A stretch of DNA of 64,000 nt from Chryseobacterium indologenes. Its GTDB lineage: Bacteria; Bacteroidota; Bacteroidia; Flavobacteriales; Weeksellaceae. The stretch spans positions 1 to 64,000 of the forward strand of contig NZ_LJOD01000012.1 in the NCBI RefSeq assembly GCF_001295265.1, given 5' to 3'. The notes under the pieces are model-generated. The model was not told the origin of the DNA and made no database searches. It worked only from the letters and a program-made list of their open reading frames with translations. Positions 1 to 7,778 of the stretch are shown piece after piece. A program made the translations under genes and the position numbers. Positions within the stretch are counted from its first letter, which is position 1. Each line of letters opens with the position of its first letter.

Positions 1-19
1 TAGTAACTTATTTCGCTTG

Positions 20-92
20 TGACCCGGCTGGGATTCGAACCCAGGACCCATACATTAAAAGTGTATTGCTCTACCAGCTGAGCTACCGAGTC
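20..92 (-). tRNA. tRNA-Lys (anticodon TTT)
   Basis: Read on the minus strand this 73-nt stretch folds as a full cloverleaf. The acceptor arms GACTCGG and CCGGGTC pair with one G-U, the discriminator base is A, the D arm is of the AGCTCAGCTGGTAGAGC type, and the T arm has the usual GGTTCGAATCC loop. The anticodon stem ATACA/TGTAT encloses the loop CTTTTAA, which gives anticodon TTT and so lysine. No CCA is encoded after the discriminator. Confidence 0.97.
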
Positions 93-208
93 GGCCACTT
101 ATTTTAACAAGTTTTCATTTAAGTAATGTCCCTTGTTTTAAGTGGTGCAAAGATATGGGTTTTTTCGTTATCTCAAAACTTTTTTGCAAATTTGTTTAAA
201 AAAAATTC

Positions 209-724
209 ATGATAATTTCACTGATCGGATACATGGGTTGTGGCAAATCTCACGTTTCCAAAATATTAAGCGAAAAAATAAATTTCAGGTTAATTGACCT
301 GGATAAAGAGATTTCCAGGCGAAATAAATTAACGATTCCTGAAATTTTTGAAAAAAAGGGTGAAATCTACTTTAGAAAGCTGGAAAGAGAGACATTGGAA
401 GAGATACTTGCTACCGAAGAAAATATAGTTTTAAGCCTGGGTGGAGGAACTCCTGTTTATTATAATAATATGGAGATTATTAATCATAACTCTAAAAGTG
501 TATTTTTAAGAGCTTCTGTGGCCACTTTATCAGAAAGGCTCTCAAAACAGAAAGAAAAAAGGCCTTTAATAGCCCATATTTCTGATGAAGATCTTCCCGA
601 GTTTATTGCCAAGCATTTATTTGAAAGGAATATATTTTACAATAAAGCCCAGTTTAGTGTCATTACGGACTCCCGAACTCCTGAAGACATTGTTAATGAA
701 ATAACAGAAAAGCTCTATCTCTAG
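209..724 (+). CDS. aroK: Shikimate kinase
   Basis: Cytoplasmic kinase that phosphorylates shikimate to shikimate 3-phosphate with ATP, the fifth step of the chorismate pathway to aromatic amino acids. The 171-residue length is normal for the family. Residues 7-14 form the Walker A loop GYMGCGKS. The DLD around residues 30-32 and the FRKLE near residue 56 are the shikimate- and metal-binding signatures, and SLGGG(T) near residue 78 is the third family motif. It lies between the tRNA-Lys gene (opposite strand) and a convergent S4-domain gene, so it appears to be a single-gene unit. The start is the first ATG after a gene-free AT-rich stretch. Secure call. Confidence 0.95.
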   Translation: MIISLIGYMGCGKSHVSKILSEKINFRLIDLDKEISRRNKLTIPEIFEKKGEIYFRKLERETLEEILATEENIVLSLGGGTPVYYNNMEIINHNSKSVFLRASVATLSERLSKQKEKRPLIAHISDEDLPEFIAKHLFERNIFYNKAQFSVITDSRTPEDIVNEITEKLYL

Positions 725-736
725 AACTTTTTTATA

Positions 737-1174
737 TCAATCTTCGCTTTCGGCATCATCACCTGTTTCTCCAAAAAAGTCATCCCAGTCTGTGAAATCG
801 GAATCAACATCATTTCCTACGTAATCATCCATATCTCTTCTGTCTTTTTTAGTAGGCCTGCCCTCCCCTTTGCTTCTGTAATAATCCTGGGCCATTTTAC
901 GCATCTTCAGCAGTTCATACTGTTCTTTATCCGTTACATCCTGTATATGAAGCGGAACCAGCTTCGCCCCTATTCTGCTTTTGGGAATCTGAAGAACTTT
1001 AATTTTATAATCAATCTGATTTTTCCTGATCCTGATTACATCTCCTTCTTTTACTTCTTTTGATGACTTTACGGCAGATGTACCCATTGATACCCTGTTC
1101 TTTTTAATTTCCTCTGCTGCAATACTCCTCGTCTTATAAAAACGAATACTCCATAAAAATTTATCTATTCTCAT
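737..1174 (-). CDS. S4-domain RNA-binding protein (Hsp15/HslR-like)
   Basis: Small RNA-binding protein of 145 residues. The N-terminal half is a classic S4 domain: MRIDKFLWSIRFYKTRSIA, then a basic helix and the GDVIRI strand. Hsp15 relatives bind free 50S subunits carrying nascent chains and help recycle them after heat shock. The C-terminal third is strongly acidic (many D and E from about residue 110), a variable tail seen in Flavobacteriia. It converges on aroK with 12 bases between the stop codons. Family assignment is firm; the exact Hsp15 role is inferred. Confidence 0.85.
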   Translation of the reverse strand: MRIDKFLWSIRFYKTRSIAAEEIKKNRVSMGTSAVKSSKEVKEGDVIRIRKNQIDYKIKVLQIPKSRIGAKLVPLHIQDVTDKEQYELLKMRKMAQDYYRSKGEGRPTKKDRRDMDDYVGNDVDSDFTDWDDFFGETGDDAESED

Positions 1175-1183
1175 ATTTTTTTA

Positions 1184-1191
1184 TACTTTTG
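1184..1191 (+). promoter_or_regulatory. Putative Bacteroidota -7 element
   Basis: TACTTTTG matches TAnnTTTG and lies about 39 bases ahead of the following lipoprotein start. I do not see a clear TTG at -33. Confidence 0.5.
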
Positions 1192-1229
1192 CCGTTATAT
1201 TATCTGTAAAGTAATTAAAGTTTTTTGAA

Positions 1230-1988
1230 ATGAAAAAAATATTTTTATATATCCTTGCGGGGTCTTTGTGTTTTACTGCATGTAAAAAGGATGATGAAGC
1301 TGGTGATTATCAGGAGCCTGAAGATATTAATGTCCAGAATATGTATGACGATCAGGCCATTCAAAAATTTATGAATGAGAATTATCTGGATGCCCAGGGA
1401 AATATAAAAGCATTTAGCAGCACTGATCCTTCTGATGACAATGAAAAAAAACTGAGCGAGCTGCCTAAAGAAACATTACCTTCAGGTACAATATACATTA
1501 CAAGACCGGGAGCACAGCCCGATGATATAAATCCAGCTGCCGGAAAAGCCATTGGAGAAAAAGACATCATAAGAATTATGATGAGTGCTAAAACCTATCT
1601 TGCAGTTAACACTGACGGGAATTCTATGTTTTCTCCTTCTTCAGTAGCAACCTTTTTAGGCTACAGTCCTGTTGACGGAAGCGGAATTCCTTTGGTAGAT
1701 CCTAAGTTCTATTATATTGCTCCTTCTGATCCTTTAATTACAGGGGCTACAACTACTGCTGCTGCACAGCAAAGTTATTATATGATAGAAGGGTTTGGTG
1801 AAGCTTTGAGAAAATTTAAAGCTTTTGATCAGACCGACGACTCACCTTATAATCTTCAGGGAGTAATCATTGTACCATCAAGAGCTGCTTTTGCAAGGGA
1901 TGCCCATTATAATTACAGCGGATATTCCTTCAGAAACAGAACATTCGTTTTCAATTTCCAGGTATATAAAACAACGGCAAGACCGTAA
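1230..1988 (+). CDS. Lipoprotein of unknown function
   Basis: The 252-residue product starts with a lipoprotein signal peptide: two lysines, a hydrophobic stretch and a lipobox ending at Cys18 (LCFTAC), followed by KKDDE. It should be lipidated and sit in the outer or inner membrane. No catalytic motif is evident. The segment around residues 80-100 (LPSGTIYITRPGAQPDD) and the C-terminal half rich in aromatic residues suggest a beta-rich domain. I do not recognise the family. It is transcribed alone, with its own -7 element and a terminator shared with the convergent gene downstream. Confidence 0.8.
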   Translation: MKKIFLYILAGSLCFTACKKDDEAGDYQEPEDINVQNMYDDQAIQKFMNENYLDAQGNIKAFSSTDPSDDNEKKLSELPKETLPSGTIYITRPGAQPDDINPAAGKAIGEKDIIRIMMSAKTYLAVNTDGNSMFSPSSVATFLGYSPVDGSGIPLVDPKFYYIAPSDPLITGATTTAAAQQSYYMIEGFGEALRKFKAFDQTDDSPYNLQGVIIVPSRAAFARDAHYNYSGYSFRNRTFVFNFQVYKTTARP

Positions 1989-2010
1989 TAATACACGGCA
2001 CAGTAAAAAT

Positions 2011-2044
2011 AAAAAACCGTAATCATCAATTGATTACGGTTTTT
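2011..2044. terminator. Bidirectional intrinsic terminator
   Basis: The stem CCGTAATCA/TGATTACGG is flanked by A-run and T-run, so it can end transcription from both converging genes. Confidence 0.85.
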
Positions 2045-2049
2045 GTTAT

Positions 2050-3567
2050 TTAAGATCTTGCTTTCTGCTTTACATTTCCTAAAATATCAGGGAAGTAAAG
2101 ATCCGCCAGATGATCAAATTCATCTCCTCTCATAAACATGGTTGCATCTACTTCTTCATAAGAGCTTCTTCCTGCTGCTGCAATCAGTTCATTACATGTG
2201 TGAAGCGTATTTTTATGGAAATGATATACTCTTTCACTTTTATCAGTTACATCAAGCCCTTTAATCAGCATTTTATCCTGTGTGGCAACACCTGTCGGAC
2301 AGTTATTGGAATTACATCTTAAAGCCTGGATACATCCTAGCGAGAACATGAATCCTCTTGCATTATTACACATATCTGCTCCCATAGCCACAGCTCTTAA
2401 AATATCAAGACTTGTCAGTACTTTACCACTGGCAATTACCCTTACTTTATTTCTAACGTTGTAGTTATTAAGGGTTCTGTTAACGAAAATCAATGCTGGT
2501 TCCAGAGGCATTCCTACTCCATCTGAGAATTCCGGCGGTGCAGCTCCTGTTCCTCCTTCAGCTCCATCAATGGTGATAAAATCCGGATAAATTTTCAGAA
2601 CATTCATCTGAACGCAGATATCTTCAAATTCTCTGGTATCTCCTATACAAAGCTTGAAGCCTACCGGCTTTCCTCCTGAAAGCTCTCTAAGCTGCTGTAC
2701 AAATCTCAACAGGCCTGCAGCATCTGAAAAAGCACTGTGCGATGGCGGTGAAATAACCGTCATTCCTGGTTTCACGTGACGGATTTTTGCAATTTCCGGT
2801 GTATTTTTCACTCCCGGGAGCACTCCTCCGTGTCCTGGTTTTGCTCCCTGCGATAATTTGATTTCAATCATCTTCACATTAGGAAGTGTAGAATATTTTG
2901 TAAAGAGTTCCGGATTGAATCTTCCTTCTTCATCCCGGCATCCGAAATATCCGGTACCAATCTGCCAGCATAAATCTCCTCCTTCCAGATGATACGGCGA
3001 AATTCCGCCTTCTCCTGTATTGTGATAAAAATTTCCTTTTTTGGCTCCTCTGTTTAATGAAATCTGCGCCCTGTCGCTTAATGCTCCAAAACTCATGGCA
3101 GAAATATTAAACAGGGAAGCATGGTAAGGCTGTGTACATTGTTCGCCCCCTACCCATACTCTTGGAAGTTCTTCTGATGGCGACTTTGCATAAATGGAAT
3201 GTTTGATTCCTTCATATTTTCTGTGATTCACTTCTAACTGCGTTCCAAAAGCAACGGTGTCGCTCAGATTTTTGGCACGTCTGTATACTGCAGAGCGCTG
3301 ATTTCGGGGAAATGGCTTCCCGTCTGTCTCTCTTTCGATGAAATACTGCTGCATTTCGGGTGAAATACTTTCAAAAAAGTATCTGAAGTACCCCAGTACG
3401 GGAAAGTTCCTCAAAATAGCATGTTTTGACTGGTAAGCATTGTAAACACCCAATGCATAAATGGCGGACAGCAGGATTGGTATCCAGTAATGCGCTCTGA
3501 TCAGTAATGCTACAATCCACGTAGCGATTACTAATACAATTCCCCAAGATAAAAACTTATCTCTCAT
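2050..3567 (-). CDS. Membrane-anchored FMN-binding glutamate synthase family protein
   Basis: This 505-residue protein has two hydrophobic segments near the N terminus (about residues 8-24 and 28-42) followed by the FMN/Fe-S core of the large glutamate synthase subunit (about residues 140-480). Visible signatures are the GGxSPYHLEGGD region, the KLSQGAKPGHGG loop, IDGAEGGTGAAP for FMN binding, and the cysteine cluster GCIQALRCNSNNCP, which matches the 3Fe-4S motif of GltB. It lacks the amidotransferase and GXGXG domains of full GltB, as is usual for this stand-alone family. Its substrate is not known to me, so I avoid calling it glutamate synthase outright. Confidence 0.85.
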   Translation of the reverse strand: MRDKFLSWGIVLVIATWIVALLIRAHYWIPILLSAIYALGVYNAYQSKHAILRNFPVLGYFRYFFESISPEMQQYFIERETDGKPFPRNQRSAVYRRAKNLSDTVAFGTQLEVNHRKYEGIKHSIYAKSPSEELPRVWVGGEQCTQPYHASLFNISAMSFGALSDRAQISLNRGAKKGNFYHNTGEGGISPYHLEGGDLCWQIGTGYFGCRDEEGRFNPELFTKYSTLPNVKMIEIKLSQGAKPGHGGVLPGVKNTPEIAKIRHVKPGMTVISPPSHSAFSDAAGLLRFVQQLRELSGGKPVGFKLCIGDTREFEDICVQMNVLKIYPDFITIDGAEGGTGAAPPEFSDGVGMPLEPALIFVNRTLNNYNVRNKVRVIASGKVLTSLDILRAVAMGADMCNNARGFMFSLGCIQALRCNSNNCPTGVATQDKMLIKGLDVTDKSERVYHFHKNTLHTCNELIAAAGRSSYEEVDATMFMRGDEFDHLADLYFPDILGNVKQKARS

Positions 3568-3620
3568 GAATGTAGTATTTTAAAGTTAAAAATAAATTTA
3601 GTAGAAATTTTGCAAAGAGA

Positions 3621-4967
3621 CTATGCTTTTGCTAAAAAACTTTCGTAAGAAGATTGCACAGAAACCGTGCCATCTGACAGGATTTTTTCTAAATTCAGAA
3701 ATTCGATTTGGTTTACGGATGCCTGGTCAAAATCTTTCTGGACTCTCACATAGTTTTCTGTGAAGCCAAACATTTTTCCGTCTTTATTTTCGTGCTCCCA
3801 AAGTACTGGAAGCGTTTTCCCAAGCTGGGTCTGATAAAATGCCATTTTTTTCTTTTCAGAAAGTATTCTCAGCATTTTATTACGTTTTTTTCTTTCGGCT
3901 ACGGGAACAACCCCATCCATGCCTGCCGCTTCCGTATTTTCTCTTTCAGAATAGGTAAATACGTGAAGATAGGTAATAGGAAGCTCATTCAGGAAGTTAT
4001 ATGTTTCCATGAATTTTTCTTCTGTCTCACCGGGAAACCCTACAATAACATCTACACCAACAGCTGCATCAGGCATTACCTCGCGGATCTTACTGATTCT
4101 GTCTCTGTATAGCTTAGTCAGGTAGCGGCGTTTCATTTTTTTCAAAAGATCGTCACTCCCGGATTGCAACGGAATATGGAAATGCGGAACAAAGCTTCTG
4201 CTTTTGGAAACCAGTTCGATGCTTTCGTTTTTTAACAGATTCGGTTCAATGGAAGATATTCGGATTCTTTCAATGCCTTCTACCTTATCCAGCTCTGAGA
4301 TCAGATCCAGGAAAGTATGTTCATGTTTTTTATTTCCGAATTCGCCTTTACCGTAATCTCCGATGTTTACTCCGGTAAGAACAATTTCTTTGATGTCTCT
4401 ACCTGCAATTTCTGCTGCATTTTTAAGAACATTCTCGATGGTATCTGAACGGGAAATTCCTCTTGCCAAAGGAATGGTACAATAGGTACATTTGTAGTCA
4501 CAACCATCCTGAACTTTCAGGAAAGCTCTGGTTCTGTCACCAATAGAATAGCTTCCGATAAAGAAATCGGTTTCTTCAATTTCGCAGGAATGAACAATAC
4601 CCTGGTGATCGGTTTTTTGCAGATCATCAAGATAGCTTAAGATATTGAACTTTTCTTTAGCACCTAAAACAAGGTCTACTCCTTCAATCTGCGAAATTTC
4701 TTCAGGTTTTAACTGTGCGTAACATCCTACAATAACTACAAGCCCTTCAGGGTTAGCCTTCATCGCTCTTTTTACGTGAAGCTTACACTCGCGATCAGCA
4801 TTTTCCGTTACAGAACAGGTATTGATTACATAGATATCTGCTCTTTCATCAAAGCTTACCTTATCATAACCTGCATCTGTTAACTGTCGGGCAATAGTAG
4901 ACGTTTCCGCAAAGTTTAATTTGCAGCCAAGTGTATGAAATGCGGCAGTTCTGTGAAAAGTAGACAT
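3621..4967 (-). CDS. mtaB: tRNA (N6-threonylcarbamoyladenosine(37)-C2)-methylthiotransferase MtaB
   Basis: Radical-SAM enzyme that converts t6A37 to ms2t6A37 in tRNAs reading ANN codons. The N-terminal methylthiotransferase domain carries three cysteines for the accessory 4Fe-4S cluster (TLGCKLN, INTCSVT, IVGCYAQ). The radical-SAM cluster motif CDYKCTYC lies near residue 155, and a C-terminal TRAM-like region follows the DVIVGFPGE segment. Length (448) fits MtaB rather than MiaB or RimO, and the N-terminal TAAFHTLGCKLNFAE is typical of MtaB. It reads away from a TATCTTTG promoter just upstream. Confidence 0.93.
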   Translation of the reverse strand: MSTFHRTAAFHTLGCKLNFAETSTIARQLTDAGYDKVSFDERADIYVINTCSVTENADRECKLHVKRAMKANPEGLVVIVGCYAQLKPEEISQIEGVDLVLGAKEKFNILSYLDDLQKTDHQGIVHSCEIEETDFFIGSYSIGDRTRAFLKVQDGCDYKCTYCTIPLARGISRSDTIENVLKNAAEIAGRDIKEIVLTGVNIGDYGKGEFGNKKHEHTFLDLISELDKVEGIERIRISSIEPNLLKNESIELVSKSRSFVPHFHIPLQSGSDDLLKKMKRRYLTKLYRDRISKIREVMPDAAVGVDVIVGFPGETEEKFMETYNFLNELPITYLHVFTYSERENTEAAGMDGVVPVAERKKRNKMLRILSEKKKMAFYQTQLGKTLPVLWEHENKDGKMFGFTENYVRVQKDFDQASVNQIEFLNLEKILSDGTVSVQSSYESFLAKA

Positions 4968-4992
4968 TTATTACTCCTGAATTTTCTGGGTG

Positions 4993-5000
4993 CAAAGATA
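4993..5000 (-). promoter_or_regulatory. Putative -7 element for mtaB
   Basis: On the minus strand TATCTTTG (TAnnTTTG type), 25 bases ahead of the mtaB start codon. Confidence 0.55.
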
Positions 5001-5034
5001 GTAATTTTAATAAGAATTTCTAAATTGATTCGGT

Positions 5035-5685
5035 CTATTGTTTATATTCTTCTCTTACTTCAGGGCTGTTAAGGAAGCAGACGGAAGAAAAATTAGAATC
5101 AGGCTGATCTTCTTCGGACTTTTGCAAATCTTTAATACATTCTTCCCGGATCCGCCATATTTCCTCTAATTTATAACTGATCTTTTCATCATCCAGCCAT
5201 TTTTGAAGAAATCTTTTATGAATTGATATTTTCTCAGAGACAATCTGGTCGTATTCTATTTCTGATTCCGATAAAATATTGTTTTTAAAATTATTGTAGC
5301 TTGATCCGGACTTTGTAAAATCATAATACTGATCTCCAATCTTTAAATAATTATGGGCTTCGGGAATATAGGGAAGACCATATTTCTGAAGTGTATTTTT
5401 TATAGCCGGAGCATATCTGGAATCCATTTTAAACAAGCCAAGCATTAATTTTACAGCATTTTCATTATTCTCCAGTGCCAGTTTTTTCAGTACGGCATGT
5501 TTTGTACTGCAGGTTCCGCATTTCTCCTCAAAAATGCAAAGGATATTATTTTTATCCCGGTTTCTCTTATAGGGAATTTTGGCTACAAACTGGGATGCTG
5601 TATGGAAATCACGGATATTGAACTCAATACATTTTTCTGAAACAATTCCATTTTCACCATTAATGGTAAAGTTATGCATTTCCAT
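5035..5685 (-). CDS. Unknown protein, possible transglutaminase/cysteine-protease fold
   Basis: The 216-residue product has no signal peptide. A conserved-looking stretch, KCGTCSTKHAVLKKLALE, near residues 55-72 followed by AHNYLKIGDQYYDFT near residues 112-126 has the order Cys, then His, then Asp seen in transglutaminase-like domains, where the Cys starts a helix and the His and Asp lie on following strands. I infer this fold from motif order alone. The C-terminal third is charged and helical. Its start codon lies inside the end of the upstream DinB-like gene (14-base overlap), so the two are almost certainly co-transcribed. Confidence 0.7.
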   Translation of the reverse strand: MEMHNFTINGENGIVSEKCIEFNIRDFHTASQFVAKIPYKRNRDKNNILCIFEEKCGTCSTKHAVLKKLALENNENAVKLMLGLFKMDSRYAPAIKNTLQKYGLPYIPEAHNYLKIGDQYYDFTKSGSSYNNFKNNILSESEIEYDQIVSEKISIHKRFLQKWLDDEKISYKLEEIWRIREECIKDLQKSEEDQPDSNFSSVCFLNSPEVREEYKQ

Positions 5686-6217
5686 AATCTGAGCTTTTTG
5701 AAAACTTATCTTTCATCTCATTATTAAACTCGTCCGATTTATTTCTTGCAATAGAAAGTGTTTTCCAGTCTTCATTCTTCATTATTTTCGCAATATAAAC
5801 CATCTGCCCGATATGATAGGGGTAGTGAGCTATCTGACGGATAATGGCATCCAGAACGGTATGCGCCTCTCCTCTTATATAGACTTCTGAGTATATATTA
5901 TCATCATTGACCTGATCTAAGGCTTCAAAAAGACATTGCCAGCCTTTTTCCCAGTATTCCAGAACCTCCTGTTTGGTTTTGAAAGTATTGATGAATTCAT
6001 CATCGCGGTTCCTCCAGGGCTTTTCACCATCTTCCGTTAAAAAATTCGTCCATCTTGACAGCATATTTCCTGCTATATGCTTTACAATAACCGCAATAGA
6101 ATTGCTTTCCCCGTTGGGCTGCCAAAAAACCTGTTCTTCGGAAAGCTGCCCGAAAGTTCTATCACCCAGTGATTTATAATATTCAAAACGTTTTACAAAT
6201 AGTTTCTTCATATCCAT
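5672..6217 (-). CDS. DinB-like protein (DUF1572 type)
   Basis: The 181-residue protein looks like a DinB/YfiT-fold four-helix bundle that binds a metal through three histidines. Candidate ligands are the His in IVKHIAGNML (about residue 47) and the two in IAHYPYHIGQM (about residues 134 and 138), the spacing expected of the family. Members include thiol-dependent transferases, for example bacillithiol S-transferases; the substrate here cannot be read from the sequence. First gene of a two-gene unit with the overlapping downstream gene. Confidence 0.8.
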   Translation of the reverse strand: MDMKKLFVKRFEYYKSLGDRTFGQLSEEQVFWQPNGESNSIAVIVKHIAGNMLSRWTNFLTEDGEKPWRNRDDEFINTFKTKQEVLEYWEKGWQCLFEALDQVNDDNIYSEVYIRGEAHTVLDAIIRQIAHYPYHIGQMVYIAKIMKNEDWKTLSIARNKSDEFNNEMKDKFSKSSDYGNA

Positions 6218-6249
6218 GATTCTTTAAATCTAATGTACTATTTTTCACA

Positions 6250-6280
6250 AAAAAACCATCTCTTTATGAAATGGTTTTAT
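6250..6280 (-). terminator. Intrinsic terminator
   Basis: On the minus strand AAAACCAT pairs with ATGGTTTT across a loop of about 11 bases and is followed by a T-run. It ends the T9SS cargo gene that stops at 6312. Confidence 0.7.
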
Positions 6281-6311
6281 CTATCAATTTTATTTCAAAA
6301 TGCCTGAAATA

Positions 6312-7646
6312 CTATTCTTTGATTACTTTTTCAGAAGAGGATGTACCATCCCCGAATTCAATATTAACAACATATACTCCTTTAGGAAATGAAGAAAGAT
6401 CCAGCTTATCAGATGAATCTGCCATTAATACAATTCTGCCCGATCCATCCAGAACCGTTGAGGATTTAATTTTTTTATCCGTCTTTATATAAAGCTCTCC
6501 TTTTGTAGGATTAGGATAAATACCGCCCCAGTTCAGTTTTATTTCCTGAGTACCCAGCTCTCTGAAAGTCATTTTATACATGGCCGCAAACTGAGCCGCT
6601 GAAGTCCATCCTGCCGAATAACAGCTGTTTCCGAAGCAGTTTACATTCCAATGAGAGACCCCCGGGTCTATAGCCGTCCAATTGGTTCCGTTATCTGTGC
6701 TTATCCATGATCCTCTTGCCAAATCATTCGGACTTGTGGCAATCAAAGTATTTTTACCCGGAACATACGCAATGTCATAAATTCTATTCACCACCGATAA
6801 CCCCGAAAACGGAACTTCCGACCATGTTACTCCTCCATTATCAGTTCTGTATATTTTTAAATCGGTCTGAGCGCCTGACGCCTGTCCTGTCTGTAAAAAA
6901 ACAACACCTTTATTGGCATCACTCCAGGCCATTAAAAAATCATTGAACTGTCCTCCCTGAAATGAACCTGAAACTGGTGACCAATGTACCCCCTTATCTG
7001 TAGATTTATAAATTTTATAATCTGTAATTCCATTGTTTATATTGTAAAAGCATAGAAACATAACACCGTTTACTACATAATACTGGTGATACCCAAATAT
7101 TCCTGTCATTGGCCCGGAAATGTTACCAAGCGGTACCTGCGACCAGCTGTCACCACCATTTTGAGTGGTATACATATCGTAAGTAGATGCCTGCGATCCG
7201 ATAACCCAGCCGTTATTGGCATCAAAAAAATGAACTGCGATCCCTATTGATGGCAGTGTAAATTGTTTTATCCAGTTGGTCCCTCCGTTGGTCGTTTTCC
7301 AGACTTCTCCAAGAGTGGAAGTGCTGGTTGGACCTGTAGAGCCATTAGGACTCATTACCCAGGCCGTTGTTGCACTGACTCCTGAGATTGATGCTATGCT
7401 GTACAGTTTCGCATTATTACCTATATTAAAAACGCCCGGTGTCCAGCTGGTTCCTCCGTTTGAAGTTTTGGTAAAGACACCGCCTGTTGCGGTATTGGCA
7501 CATGCCCAGACGCTGTTGACATCATATACGTGCATAGATGTCTGACCTGCACCGCCTGATCCGGCATTCTGTAAAATCCATGTTTGGGAAAATGTGGGGA
7601 TTCCTATTATTAATCCCAGCAAAGTTGTAAAAATTTTGTTCTTCAT
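6312..7646 (-). CDS. Secreted Asp-box repeat protein with T9SS type A sorting domain
   Basis: The 444-residue protein begins with a signal peptide (MKNKIFTTLLGLIIGIPTFSQ). At least six Asp-box-like repeats follow, of the form (S/T)xxGGTxW or TDxGxxW: for example TSNGGTSWTPG, TTNGGTNWIKQ, TQNGGDSWSQV, STDKGVHWSPV, TDNGGVTWSEV and STDNGTNWTAI. These are typical of sialidase/photosystem-assembly-like beta-propellers. The last 80 residues (IYPNPTKGELYI, then LSSFPKGVYVVNI) form a type A T9SS C-terminal domain, which directs export across the outer membrane. The ligand or substrate is unknown; the sialidase catalytic arginines are not obvious. Confidence 0.88.
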   Translation of the reverse strand: MKNKIFTTLLGLIIGIPTFSQTWILQNAGSGGAGQTSMHVYDVNSVWACANTATGGVFTKTSNGGTSWTPGVFNIGNNAKLYSIASISGVSATTAWVMSPNGSTGPTSTSTLGEVWKTTNGGTNWIKQFTLPSIGIAVHFFDANNGWVIGSQASTYDMYTTQNGGDSWSQVPLGNISGPMTGIFGYHQYYVVNGVMFLCFYNINNGITDYKIYKSTDKGVHWSPVSGSFQGGQFNDFLMAWSDANKGVVFLQTGQASGAQTDLKIYRTDNGGVTWSEVPFSGLSVVNRIYDIAYVPGKNTLIATSPNDLARGSWISTDNGTNWTAIDPGVSHWNVNCFGNSCYSAGWTSAAQFAAMYKMTFRELGTQEIKLNWGGIYPNPTKGELYIKTDKKIKSSTVLDGSGRIVLMADSSDKLDLSSFPKGVYVVNIEFGDGTSSSEKVIKE

Positions 7647-7730
7647 ATATTTAATTTGGAATACACAGGATCTTTAGCTTTTCAGCTTCAGGCCTGTTTT
7701 CAGTTTCATAGTTTTTAGTTTGTTTTGAAT

Positions 7731-7762
7731 AAAAGAGTCTCCAACTTATGTGGAGACTCTTT
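7731..7762 (-). terminator. Intrinsic terminator
   Basis: Perfect stem AAAGAGTCTCCA/TGGAGACTCTTT with a 7-base loop and T-run on the minus strand, just downstream of the stop at 7779. Confidence 0.85.
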
Positions 7763-7778
7763 ATCGTTTCTAGGTGTA

